31,723 nucleotides of DNA from the NCBI RefSeq assembly GCF_000003605.2, contig NW_003123412.1, forward strand, positions 261,990 through 293,712, read 5' to 3'. This DNA comes from Saccoglossus kowalevskii. Lineage: Eukaryota > Hemichordata > Enteropneusta > Harrimaniidae. Positions 1 through 11,298 of this stretch are shown piece after piece (the stretch's first letter is position 1; each line of letters opens with the position of its first letter). The notes beneath the pieces were generated by a model, which did no database searches, was not told the DNA's origin, and saw nothing but the letters and a program-made list of their open reading frames with translations. The position numbers and the translations under genes were made by a program.

Positions 1-139
1 TAGCAGTGGGGACATCTACATAGCAGACTCCAGGTACAATTAAAAGAGGTAGCAGTGGGAACATCTACATAGCAGACTCTGGGTACAATTAAAAGAGGTA
101 GCAGTGGGAACATCTGCATAGCAGACTCCAGGTACAATT
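1..139. repeat. 49-bp tandem repeat, about 2.8 copies, cut by the window edge
   Basis: Units begin at 1, 50 and 99 with the word tagcagtggg, an exact 49-bp period. They differ at only a few positions (for example ccagg versus ctggg, and tctaca versus tctgca). The third copy breaks off after ggtacaatt at 139, where unique sequence begins. The array probably continues to the left of the window. The period is not a multiple of three, so it is not an in-frame coding repeat. No function is visible. Confidence 0.93.
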
Positions 140-1756
140 GATATTACAGTTCATATCATTAGTATTAAAAACATTTGTGAAAACAATTTGAAATATAATT
201 TTTTCTTTTGATAGTGGCGATATGATTGCGAGGGTGACTTATAATTCGAGTTGTTTTTGCAAATTGGAGATGGTTTGCAAAGCATCGTGAAATTCATGTC
301 CGACACATTCCCGATATAGTTTTCAGAAATGAATCATTGACTTTATTTGACACTAACGTGGGTTAGCACAATGGCACGACACACTGAGAATAACTGTTGT
401 GCATGGTAACATCGTCCATACACCATATTATATATAAGCTCTTTGTTTAGCTTTGTCGTTAGCTTTTCGGCACGAAATGGGAACATTTGTTAGCAGTTAA
501 CGCGACGCTTTAACAAGAGGGTGTGGCTTTGTTCTTTTTTACACGTGGTAAAAGTCGACGAAGCAGAAAGGTGAGATACGGATTTCACTCCTTGAAACGG
601 GAACAAAACACTGATACCGCGTATCTGTCAGTTGTTTATACGCGCTGTTGCCGTGAAGTCCGTGAAAGAGGTGACAGTTCCGGCTTGGAACTGAAGGTGG
701 AACTATGATTCGTCCATCGATAAGAGAGAAGGGGCATTGTTATAGGCTGAGCAAATTACTACTCAACGAACAAAAACCCATGTTACAAGCTTACGTTATT
801 GCTTTATCTGTGAAGAGCCCATAATGGAGAGTTGTAAAAAAGTAATTCGAGGAGCGAAACCATGTTTTTTGTGCTCACGCGCTGGCGAACGACACACTAT
901 AAGGAGAATCAAGTTGGCTTGCCTCCGACTATCCTGCCTCTCATTGTTCATGTTTTTCTAGTGATCGGAGAACGTCTCAAATTGTATTATCCTCCAGTCA
1001 TTGGGCTGTGAAATCCGACATGCCCAGCTAATGAGCAAATGATTACCTGGCACTATTGTCCGTTTCATGAATGAAATTCGACTACCGATTCCATCCTCGT
1101 TTTTTTAAAGATGGAATAGCGAGCATGGAATAAGCCTAAAGCGTTGTGTAATTGCATATAGTGACGTTTTAGTCGCAAGTTTGATGTTATTATAACTGTA
1201 AAAATCTTTCTTCTATAAAGGAAGAATCGTTGAGCCATTAGGAGAAGGCAGAAGTCAGGTTTGACATCATTTACTACTGAATGGCGCCGTTGTTCACAAA
1301 CTTGAAGTCAATTTATTAACTCGCTTTCATCACGTAGTTCACGTTTCAAAGTATATATTCAATATCAGTTACCAACATTCTCAAATATTTGACAACGTTG
1401 ACCAAACTATAATACCATTTGAAGTATACATTTAAGTGATACGTTTCCAAAATAAAAATATTAAAAAAAAAAAAAAATCAAACACCCACATTTTGGAATA
1501 CAAAACTCTGATTATATGAGACATGGAGTGGAGTCCTACAGATATTGGGACAGTGATTTGATAATATAATTTAAAAACACTGATCTAGCAATATGAATAC
1601 CCCACGGTATGTTCAATTGTTTGCAGTACACTGGTATTCTACCCGAAACTATTGGGTATATTGGGATTCTGAGTGTGTTTTGGGCTGGTTTCTAATATCT
1701 GATTCAGTTTTTTGAAGTTGACTTTTTGGATTTTATTGCACAAAGTGCATATATTT

Positions 1757-1758
<2 letters not shown>
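140..1758. other. Non-coding stretch, no recognisable gene
   Basis: No ORF here resembles a known protein. The only points of note are the TATA-like promoter candidate at 403-438 with a donor-like site after 570, and a run of 15 A at 1463-1477. The 61-codon open frame at 523-708 opens with GTG, not ATG. It crosses the consensus donor AAAG/GTGAGA at 570/571, so it is not credible as an intact protein. Confidence 0.5.
403..438 (+). promoter_or_regulatory. Candidate core promoter: RFX-like half site plus TATA box
   Basis: ATGGTAAC at 403-410 matches the right half of the RFX X-box and is preceded by an imperfect left half (gttgtgc). TATATAAG, a strong TATA box, lies 20 bp further on at 431-438. 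A start site about 30 bp downstream would fall near 461. The transcript would then meet the donor AAAG/GTGAGA at 570/571, giving a first exon of about 110 bases that is mostly untranslated. The three elements are correctly ordered and spaced. In 31 kb of AT-rich DNA, TATA-like words are common, so this may be chance. Confidence 0.2.

Positions 1759-1836
<78 letters not shown>
1759..1836. repeat. (AT)39 dinucleotide microsatellite
   Basis: There are 78 uninterrupted bases of alternating A and T, bounded by ggat on the left and gcgg on the right. The Tyr/Ile reading frames through it on both strands are artefacts of the repeat. Such tracts readily form cruciforms and slip in replication and assembly, so the length may not be exact. 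Confidence 0.97.
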
Positions 1837-1840
<4 letters not shown>

Positions 1841-2030
1841 TAATAGAGGAATATATATACACAACTACATGAATATTGAAACTCGACAGCACTGTTTCGT
1901 AAGGTACAAGTACCTCACTCATCAGGAGCTTTATGTTTAATAATTCACTGCACCAGCGAGCATACATTATAAACTTCGCAATTAACATATTAATTAAAAA
2001 GTTAATTAAAAAATTAACGTACAGGTTGAA

Positions 2031-2031
<1 letters not shown>

Positions 2032-2089
<58 letters not shown>
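2032..2089. repeat. (TA)29 dinucleotide microsatellite
   Basis: A second uninterrupted TA tract starts 195 bp after the first. The spacer (1837-2031) is non-repetitive apart from two copies of ttaattaaaaa near 1990-2015. Frames through the tract encode only Tyr-Ile repeats. Confidence 0.97.
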
Positions 2090-2090
<1 letters not shown>

Positions 2091-5000
2091 CTCCTATTGG
2101 GTATTATTGTTGAGCAAATATTTAGAATCGCTTCAAAAAATAATCGGCTACAAACATGATTCTTATTCTTAAATACGATTGGTAACTAGAACGACAAAAA
2201 CAACATTGTGTGTGACAATACTATGCTTTCCATTAGCGTCACGTGACTGGGACCGGTCACGTGTTCTTCATCCTACAGACTGGTATGTTTCCCGGGACGT
2301 GATTCCTTTTATCTAGTCACGAACTGCATTTGTAGGTCGCATACAAACACGCCGGTTTCATAGTGGAATGCGCTAACGAAGAGAATAATTCTATGGTTTA
2401 TTGAGCTACTTTACAGTGACATATTCAAGGTCTTGAGGTTGTCGTACACAGAGGCCACGTACTAGTACACAATACTGCTCTGATATCGCGTGGTTTGATA
2501 CTTTCGTCACTGTAAACGAGAATGAGAAATCACACCCGTCGCTATCGACTTGTAAATTAATTGTTTCTCGTTGATCTCTTGCGACAATGCAACTCCGTGG
2601 GAAATGGTCCACAGTTATAATTTCTGAACAACAGTTTGAAGGAAATGTAAATTCTTGCTGTTCAACTTTGTGAATCTTAATTATTTTAATTCTAATTTAA
2701 ATGCGTTTCTACTGATTCATTCTGACCGACGAGTCACATGCACGCTGAACGGACGACTCACACTGAGAATTCTCGCAAAAACTAACAGTGTTAACCATGT
2801 GTATTTACTATTACAACTTAGATAAGCAATAGCTGTCTCGAAATATTTGTTGTACATTAAAACAAGACACTTCTCGATGGGTGTCTTTCGCGGACTGTAA
2901 TATTTACGAAAACTTTTGCTCACAGCATTTGGTCTATTTTTCAACAATTCGTAATCACTCTCTTGTTTTGCTTTGCACTATGATTACATTTTTTTTCGAT
3001 CTGTGTAATTTCATGTAGAAATCCTAATGAAATTTAAAGTTCACAACTGGCGATTTTGCAATATTAGAGGTTGTCAACATGTACATGGAGGCTTTTTTTT
3101 TAAATATTGTATTCAGTGACATTTATTTTGTATTTACGTTTATCGTAAGATCCGTAGAATCTTTTTTGTTACTGATTTGACTACTGTCTAGTGTACTCGG
3201 CAGTTGTTTTTTGTTTTGTCGATTCACAACGTAAATATATATATTATTTCCACTTTGCAGTATATCGAAGACAGTACTTGACAATGTATACTGTGTTCTC
3301 CAGCATAAATATGTAACTGATATTCCATCTATTTGCTTCTATTCCCACTATCCTAAAACGCTCAAGTAAATGTTGTCAAATTTTCGAGAGTGCCTATTTT
3401 CGTACAGTGACGTAAACATTGCTACGATCAAAGACGCGCTGAACAGAAAGTACATTCGGGGAGAGTACCATTGTCAATTGCTCCAGTAACAAATTGTTAA
3501 AATTGTTCCGAGTCGATTAGTATATCAAAATCCTGTATTGAAACAGAACATATTCTGTATTCATTAAAAACAATGTGCTATCATGTTTATAGACTCACAA
3601 CGAACTTGAAACAAATGAAACAGTCCGATCCAAACAACCTGTATCCTATCGAGTCTTATCCCCTCGCGTTTCCGAGCGAAAATACGTCGATTCCAAAAAA
3701 CAACCGATTTTCGCCAAATCTTTGAATGATAATATCATTAATTCATTCCAGCGGTTAGAGACGCCCGGGGAACCAAAATTAGCGATGTAAATCACTCCGG
3801 CGACGAAAAATTGGCGATAATAATCAAAGGGGTGAGGGACTGAATTTAAAAAAAAAAAATTATATATAGGATAAAAAGTGATCGAAACCTGTCAAATATA
3901 AGGGTGCTAAAAGTGTGCTAATTAAGTGATGCGGACCAGATATCACGAGATTTTAGTACTGCTTTAAAATCAACAAGTTTTCGAAGCGACGTCATTTAAA
4001 CATTTTTTTAAAATGGCTGACTCCGTACTATTCTTTATTAATTAAAAATACTAATCACAATGTCGTGTAAGTTTTATTTGTCAGAATAACTGTGAAACAA
4101 GTAGACTGGGTCATCTGCAAATGATATGCAGGTCAGCCAGAAAAGGGAGTATCTGGCTCATTTCAGTTGGCTTTATTGGAATTGGAGTATTGAAATTGTC
4201 AGAATCTGTAGCCACTTCAATGTAAGTAACATCATTCAGATATGTCCAAAACAACGAATTGCATTTTCACCTACATCATGCTCGAAGTAAAAGACAATCC
4301 TGTTGAATGATTGGTCTTTGCTCCTATGTAAGCATCGCGGTATGACAGCAATTAGGCTGATAGTCAGAGCGTCATTCGCCGCATGACATTAGTTTCCTTC
4401 GATGCACAGTTTGACCAGGATGGTTATGAACCCTGAGTTCAGTGTTCGCTCACAACATCGAATTCAGACAGCTATTTATATCACCAGACTGATAACATCG
4501 TGTATTACAATAACTTCCAAATTCACTTCGACATTCGGCAAAATCATTCATTCTCGAGTAAGCCAAAAAAAGAAACGAAAGTCTTAATTAATTATAACAG
4601 CTAATGAGACAGGAGAAAACAAGAGCTACGTAATCACTAATTAATTCGATTACCGGTTTCGTGATCGATTCAAGTTGACATGTTCGTTCGAACACTGTTT
4701 ATCATTCCAGGCTTTGTTCAAAATGTCAGACATATCTATTTAGCATCTATGCGTGTATGTGTGAATTATAACTCTGTTGCACATTTGACGCGAAAATGCT
4801 AATAAAGTTAACAAAACAAGAAGAATTATGAATAAATCAATAATTTAGATGGCAGAAAAAAGAAACGTATCTAACCTAACATATTTATTCATTACTATAT
4901 TCTAGGTTAAACTGATTGGGTATTTTGTCAACTTCTCAATTAGTAAATTAGGCAGAAACGCGTGCCTGGGGTTGGTCGCATATTTTCTTAATTATTTTAT

Positions 5001-5310
5001 CCCGTGATTAGTTACACGAGAACAAACATTAAACCACGTGAACCGAGTTAAACAACTATCAATCAAAATGAATGCCACCACTACTTAGTAGTTACATTAT
5101 TACAAACGAGAACGTAAATTACATCATTGCAGCTAAACCTGACCGGGTTTAATTGACATATTTATCAATTTATAACAAAATAATATACATTACAATCGTA
5201 TAATAAAATCCGCATTATAGTTGGGCTTAAAACCTTCAGTTTCTTACAAACCTGTGCATACTAATGAGCTGACTAATGATTCTGTTCAGTTCGGATATAT
5301 TATACTATGC
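2090..5310. other. Non-coding stretch with scattered motifs
   Basis: No gene is recognised. The stretch contains the double E-box at 2238-2263, another CACGTG at 5035-5040 and several short ORFs of 60-76 codons with no protein-like features. An acceptor/donor pair brackets 4167-4221 (tttcag before, GTAAGT after). Two reading frames are open there, but this is too little to call an exon. Confidence 0.5.
2238..2263. promoter_or_regulatory. Paired CACGTG E-boxes, one a full GTCACGTGAC
   Basis: GTCACGTGAC at 2238-2247 is a perfect 10-bp palindrome. GTCACGTG follows at 2256-2263, 18 bp start to start. The decamer equals the CLEAR-type consensus bound by TFEB/MITF/USF-class bHLH-Zip proteins in animals. 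No credible start codon or exon lies close by, so a regulatory role is inference from the motif alone. Confidence 0.4.
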
Positions 5311-5487
5311 TATATTATATTATATTATATTATATTATATTATATTATATTATATTATATTATATTATATTATATTATATTATATTATATTATATTATAT
5401 TATATTATATTATATTATATTATATTATATTATATTATATTATATTATATTATATTATATTATATTATATTATATTATATTATATTA
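5311..5487. repeat. (TATAT)n pentanucleotide microsatellite, about 35 units
   Basis: The array is an almost perfect run of the 5-bp unit TATAT, about 177 bases, introduced by the imperfect units tatactatgc. Because 5 and 3 share no factor, all forward frames stay open as Tyr-Ile-Ile-Leu-type repeats. This explains the three overlapping 66-110 codon ORFs here. None is a gene. Confidence 0.97.
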
Positions 5488-8400
5488 TTGGAAGTTACCA
5501 AGTTTGATGTATATACTTGCTCTGGTGACTTTCAAGACCTAAAACAAATTTAATTGACAATTAATCAGTTGGACTCAATTCATATCTTTTGAAATCGTTA
5601 GGTTTTCCTGGCAGCAAATCGGGTGTACGTATTTCCATTAATTATATCTTATCAATCGCTTTTAATGATGGGGATGTGGGATCATTCTTGTAACTGCCGC
5701 TGGACTGATATTGATAAAACTTATAGTCAAAAAAAAGAGATGAAGATGAACTACTGGGACTAATGTTATAGATGGCTTTATACCTGAATAATTCCTGAGA
5801 ACGCGCGAGGTTAAGTGAGCAACCAACGAGACGAGAGAATTTAATTGGGGGATCGTGCCTGCGCGCTCTCCGCGGGAGCAATGCTGTACACTCAGCCGAG
5901 TATGTTTCTATCTGTCTTACTTTGTGACTCGTGCCCCCTTGCCGTCTAACTTTCATCTCGCTTCGCTTCGAGAGGAATCCAACCCGCGACAGTTCGGAAA
6001 GTCACACTTCCAAAACACAGCAGGAAATAGCCGATGTGACTTCTCTGTTTCAGTCAATCACAATGGAACCGACGCACTGGAACTGCTACGCCATGCCTGC
6101 TTCCGAATTGGTCCGAACAAAAGAGCACGCGTAGGCTTAGAGAGTACAGAGATACCCCTTTGGCTAGTACGCATCGCTTGGGAGTAATTATAACGCACGT
6201 ATTTCAATAATAAATGCGTTTATTCCGGCCAGGTTAAATGTCTTAAGGCTATAGCTAATTTGGTCTTTAATTAAAGAAATTGAAATCTTTTTGTTTTACA
6301 AAATAATTGTCCAAATCATGACAATACCATCCACTGAAACAATTTCGTGTAACAGTATACAAGAGTGTGGTGTTTTACGTATCTATAGTAACGACTTTGT
6401 GTTACCATAGAGCTAACATGCTACCGTGACCAGATACAGACTTTATGTTTACCAGACAACTATGTCAAAATATTTTTTTCATTGGTGTCCCCGAAACAAT
6501 AATAATTTTTCACCCTAAACTGAGAATGAACGGATAGATTATTATTCTGACTATGACCACCCGTGGAAAGTATTAAGCTTCAGATAAAGACACATTTGTT
6601 TCAACGAATCAATCAGCTGTTCCCATTGTTGAGCATGAAGTGCAATAATTACACAATGAACATTTAATCGTTTTTAAAACGCGAATATTGTAAGGAACAA
6701 AAGAATTCAAGTATAATTTTCGTTTAAAAAAGCACTCAAATGGCAAACTTTCACAGATATTGTTACAGGCACAATTTGAATATTCAGAATGGACAGGCGT
6801 GAATACAGTCGATTATAGAAGAAGTTAACCTGTACCGGTGACAACTCCCATACATATTCGGTGCCTGAGATACCCGACGTTACGTTTGCCGATGACGCAC
6901 AGATAAAAAATATCCCCTCAACTTATGAGATGGCCAAAAGCCCGCGATATGTTCCAATCCCTCTCGTCTTCAATACCACAAAACGCCGAGCCCTGTTCCG
7001 TACGCGGAATACTCGAGCCGCCATGAGTTACACGGGGAAATATAAACGTACCAGCAAAGAGCAGTGCTTCCCACATTCAATGTATGAATGCAATAGAGCG
7101 CACTGCTTTTGTAAATGATAAATTGTTCACTGGGACAGCAACATGCCTCTTGGTTATTTGATAATTTGAGTGGTCCTGTTGTTCTGTGATACGTTTATAA
7201 ACTTGAAGCTAGTAGCAATCATCACGGTGGAGAGAATAGTGTTATTATGCGTTCACAAATAACGGATGGTGCCATATTAATATACAGTGAAAAATAACAG
7301 AAGAAAAACAAGATAATTTTTGAAAATTGAGACAGTAATTTGCATATATAGTATATTTTTTGCGATAATGTGAAGTAGCGGTATATAGTGTCAGTAGTGT
7401 ATTGTAACGACTGTAGTCATCTACACTACATTCGAAAGAGGACAATGAACTTGATGTACTTTTTAATTCAATCTTTTTTTGTGTCAAATTAATTTATTTT
7501 AAGCCAACCCTATTTTTACGAATACTATACGGGTTCATAGCCAAAGACGTGTAATGTTGGCATTCTATAAAACACCCCAGTCAATGTGTTGACACACGTG
7601 AAGGCAAGTCGAGAATGACGGTTTCTTTGACGTCTTTAGTAAAAAAACCAAATTACTATCAGACAGATGAATCAGGAAATGTAGAAAAAATGTACATTTA
7701 TTATATTTGATAAGATATAAACTCCCAACCGAACCGCGGACATCATTAAAAAAAATACGGGCCTTTAGACTCCTTATGGTTACAAGGAGGGTGGCGGCCA
7801 TTACCGTAAGTGAACAATGGAGTCTCGATATTGGCGTTCCACATTTTGTGCTAGGGTCGTCATAATGCGGTTTCCTCTTGCACAGAACACTCGTTAGGAC
7901 ACACCGCTAATTTCTCAGGCCCCCATCGTCGTTGATAGTAACGATCTGTCCCGCGAACATTGCCGTACAATTGAACACCGGGAGACTAATCGTCGTTTCT
8001 GGCTCTAAGCACAGTCATATAGTCAGCAAAAGGCATCAAACAGCGCATTGAAAAAGACTGCCCTGCAATTGAAATATTATTAAAATTGTTGTTATTAGCA
8101 TCTGTATCGAATAAGTCCCCATACTGTGCGCGTCCTATAGGCAGGCAATTATTTCTCTTAAGTAAAACGCAGACGCTGTTGCGAGGTAAAAAGCTTTCCC
8201 CGTTATGTATATATTAATGCACGACTGAAACTTTTCCCGCGCTTCTCCAATTAAGTGATCAGGTAAATGTGTAAAAGGGGGGAAATTTCCTCCGAAGTGA
8301 TTTTATGAAATCATTTTGGCTTTGTCGATCGTTTACCCACTTACCAAGCAATTTTGAAATCACTGAAAATTACATTCCCGTCGAGTCTTTCTTGGAAGTC

Positions 8401-8700
8401 CGTTTGGAAATTGCAGTCGGTATATCGGTTCATGCTGATTTCAACGTCATTGAGCATTTCATAGTGGGTACGAGATTTTCCCAGTGACTATGGGTCTAAT
8501 AGCCAACCGTGAGTAAACATGGTGCTTGTTACGCTATTTTTATATTCTGAAATGTGCACGTATACTCGTTGTTAACATTTTGTGATCAGAGTATATGATG
8601 TATAGAAACCAATAATGAATCGAACTTGAGGTTGCTCTAATTCTGTTTAAAAATATACTTTCTCCCATCTTCTTGAATAGCACCAGTCAATTTTACTAGT
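5488..8700. other. Non-coding or fossil stretch; locally GC-richer around 5800-6190 and 6860-7090
   Basis: Two islands stand out from the AT-rich background and have longer ORFs. At 5855-6187 a 110-codon plus frame opens with a non-ATG codon. Inside it, cttctctgtttcag is followed at 6054 by tcaatcacaATGG. That is an acceptor-like site plus a Kozak-like ATG at 6063 leading to 23 codons. At 6861-7118 an 85-codon frame also lacks an ATG at its start. Neither resembles a protein family I know. The remainder holds short, featureless ORFs. Confidence 0.4.
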
Positions 8701-8832
8701 TTAAAGGGCGGCAGTCGTCGTGTCGCGTCCTGTTCGATATAGGACTCATAGCGACGTATACAACGCGTGTAAAATACATTGTTTATTTACATGAAATTGG
8801 AACACGCGTTGCGCGACGACCACCGCGCTTTA
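8701..8832. mobile_element. Possible 132-bp fold-back element (MITE-like) with TTAA ends
   Basis: The first 22 bases (ttaaagggcggcagtcgtcg and on) match the reverse complement of the last 22 at 18 positions. Inside, caacgcgtgt (8761-8770) is exactly inverted by acacgcgttg (8802-8811) across a 31-base loop. Both ends carry TTAA, the target duplicated by piggyBac-type transposons, though here it could simply be part of the inverted repeat. The segment is much richer in CG dinucleotides than its surroundings. It contains no ORF, so any mobility would have depended on an outside transposase. No second copy is visible in the window. Confidence 0.35.
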
Positions 8833-10783
8833 ACTGTTGAACCTATTTGTTTCTAGTGAAATGTTTTTCGCCACATCACATAGCAGAGGTTCTATTTACA
8901 ATTATCGTGCATATTCAAATATTTTTCTACTGACCGCGTTATACGCCGTGTAGACCGTTCTTACATTGCCGCTAGCATCAATGTATTTGACTTCAAACGC
9001 TGTTCAACTCATGGGCTGAAAGTGGTAGATTATCACGATTTTTCTTTCTGAAGAAACAAAACAGTGCCTTCACGCTGAGTTCGAAAACACTACGTGCGAT
9101 ATCATTCACCTTTTGTATTCGCCGAGACGAATAATTAATTCTTGTTGAAGCTCACAAGCACAGCGTTCAAGATCAACGGGTTAGATCAGTTTTACAAAGT
9201 AGCGCCGTTTCATCTATAGCTGTGGACAATACTACGCGATAGAAAGGGCAGCGTGCGTATCCGTTAAGCGCTGTCCATGCACAGCATATCACCATTACAA
9301 TGGAATATATCGAGAACCGTGACGTTTTCACCAAGACAACAAATTAGAGTGACTATAGATGCAGGATGCAATGAGTCACCATTTTACCATATCATCTCAA
9401 AATATCAAAGACGAAAAACTTGACCTCACCCTTACACCAACTTACACTAGTTCCTCATATGTTTTTGGTGTAATAAAATACTTCTAGCCTTGGCTTATAT
9501 AATTATCGGCTTATTCTGTAGTGGCATTAGCCGAGGCCGAAGGCGAGTGTAACGAAAAGAGCTTATACCAAGTATCTTTTCCTAAACGTTACCTGATATG
9601 CATTTGGTGTTACGCAACTTTAACTGGGTCTGGTTAGTATTTTTTAATATTTTGAAATTGGTGTAGATTCAGGCAGTTAATAGGCTTCTAGACAGAAACA
9701 TCTCATGATGGAATTTTAGGGATTGTTGTAATAAATATACTACATGTATATAAAGTTGTTTATTTGTGTCTGTTCGCCATATACTAGGAGTGAGGGGCAG
9801 ACTATTGAAACATTTCAGTGTAGTATTTTCGCACAAGTACTGATAGTATAAAATCATTTATAATGCCGACTCGCAATAATAAACTGATCCTGTCCTCACA
9901 CAAGTGTTAAATGGTGTCGTATAAATCAAGGTGCATGTCAGTTGTAACAGCGGATGACAGAACCGTCTGGGTGACGGGCACAATCGCGATACCGGTATCC
10001 TATTTAAAAGTCTGTTTACGTCGCATTCAAGGCTTTGTTATGTAAAACGCTGTTAGTGAATACCATAAAACTAGCTACACTTGCCCAGCGGATATTAGAA
10101 ACGGCTTATGCTCGGTCCATATGGGAGCATTGGGTGTCGCATTGTATACCATGCATGTACAATACACACAAGGATTTCCAGGCGATTGAGGGGCGGCTCT
10201 AAATCTCGCACCTCTAGATGATGATTTCCGTTCTGTTGCATTTCCATTTAGTCCCAGAGTTCTTTTTCAAGCACACAGAAAACACAGACAAATGACAACT
10301 GTTTGTTTCATTACCGTGTCCGTGAGTGAACGTTGCCACTATATTTACTAGTTCAAATTAAAGAGTGAATATTCAAAGACAGAAGTGGGCTGTGCTATAA
10401 TTTTTTAATGATATTTAATATGCCAGGTAAATATTAATTAGTGTATTTTTCATTAAGGTTGGCAGAATATAACCACTGGATATACATATATATATATGCA
10501 TCATAATACGCTATTCATTAGAGGAATGCTCATTAACCTAGTCATCAATAAATCAAACACACACGTGCAGGAAAAGGTTTTCGAACTGTAGAGAAGGTCC
10601 CTAAGTGCGTTATGGGTACTCTATTCTCTTGCGGCGAATCTATCCTCATTGTAAAGCCATCGTCTCATCAGAACAGAATGTCATTGACTCATAGCATATT
10701 CAGTAATGACAGGGGCGTGGTTTCATCTTTGTCAGCGAGTTTTATCTGAACTCCACCAGCAATATCACCGTAATTAGAAAATA

Positions 10784-10791
10784 TGACGTCA
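10784..10791. promoter_or_regulatory. Full CRE palindrome TGACGTCA
   Basis: TGACGTCA is the exact binding site of CREB/ATF-type bZIP factors. It lies 50 bp upstream of the small ORF at 10841. Three exact copies occur in the window (here, 18230-18237 and 26753-26760). Use in vivo cannot be judged from the sequence. Confidence 0.3.
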
Positions 10792-10840
10792 TCAACGCGT
10801 CATGAGTGAATCGTGTAATGTAAGGCTACTAAATACTACC

Positions 10841-10951
10841 ATGGGATGTCGTCTGGCCGGGCATATATTGATAACTTATATTATTAATGTACTTGTTTTG
10901 TTTCAGGGAACTTTCAAGTTAGATCTTGATTTTTTATTCGACATGGTGTGA
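10841..10951 (+). CDS. Small ORF, 36 residues, hydrophobic centre, good Kozak context
   Basis: The ORF starts with accATGGg, a strong animal translation context, and ends at TGA 10949-10951. Residues about 6-21 (AGHILITYIINVLVLF) form one hydrophobic, membrane-like stretch, followed by an acidic tail (KLDLDFLFDMV). There is no similarity I recognise. An alternative reading is that the segment tacttgttttgtttcag, ending at 10908, is a splice acceptor. Then only the last 14 codons (GTFKLDLDFLFDMV) would be a terminal exon, and the hydrophobic part would be translated pyrimidine tract. A 37-codon open frame is expected by chance in DNA like this. Confidence 0.12.
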   Translation: MGCRLAGHILITYIINVLVLFQGTFKLDLDFLFDMV

Positions 10952-11272
10952 AGGTGTGTACGTCAAATTATCAAGTTTGAAAAATAGAAGTGTTTAGACT
11001 TTTCGCTGTTATACGTCCAAATTCTACATATTTCTTAAAATTGTTGGCAATGAGAGAGACACTTTTAACAATTGTCAATCTGTGACTATTTGACCTCGAC
11101 AAAACGTCACTAATTCGGCGTTAATTCTGTCCCTAAGAAATCCTGCTCTGTAAACCATTGATTTGAGATCCGGACATTGTCTAGATCTATCTTTTTGATT
11201 TCTGAAGAGCACAAACCCAACTAAGTCTACTAATATCCTAGCAGTGCGGCAGGCTGGCTTTCAGTATCGCGA

Positions 11273-11298
11273 TGGCTAATCTCCGTGGCGATTAGCCA
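11273..11298. repeat. Short perfect inverted repeat (9-bp arms, 8-base loop)
   Basis: tggctaatc at 11273-11281 is inverted as gattagcca at 11290-11298 around tccgtggc. A transcript could form a 9-bp hairpin. There is no T-run after it, and it is shorter than a microRNA precursor. Some such structures arise by chance in a window of this size. Confidence 0.5.

Noticed and set aside
1704-2172. ORFs through the AT repeats on both strands
   Set aside because: They are dinucleotide repeat artefacts with no unique protein sequence of note.
2410-2526. 11-bp perfect inverted repeat tttacagtgac/gtcactgtaaa spanning 117 bp, possible MITE
   Set aside because: One or two such pairs are expected by chance at this spacing in 31 kb, and there is no target duplication or extension of the arms.
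4167-4221. 55-base candidate exon between tttcag and GTAAGT
   Set aside because: The pyrimidine tract is weak, two frames are open, and neither short peptide is recognisable. Such pairs arise often by chance.
5221-5553. Three overlapping plus-strand ORFs of 66-110 codons rich in Tyr, Ile and Leu
   Set aside because: They are the TATAT pentanucleotide array read in all three frames.
6054-6134. Acceptor ttctctgtttcag followed by Kozak-like ATG and 23 codons
   Set aside because: The open frame is short, no convincing donor precedes the stop, and the peptide is not recognised. Mentioned only in the regional entry.
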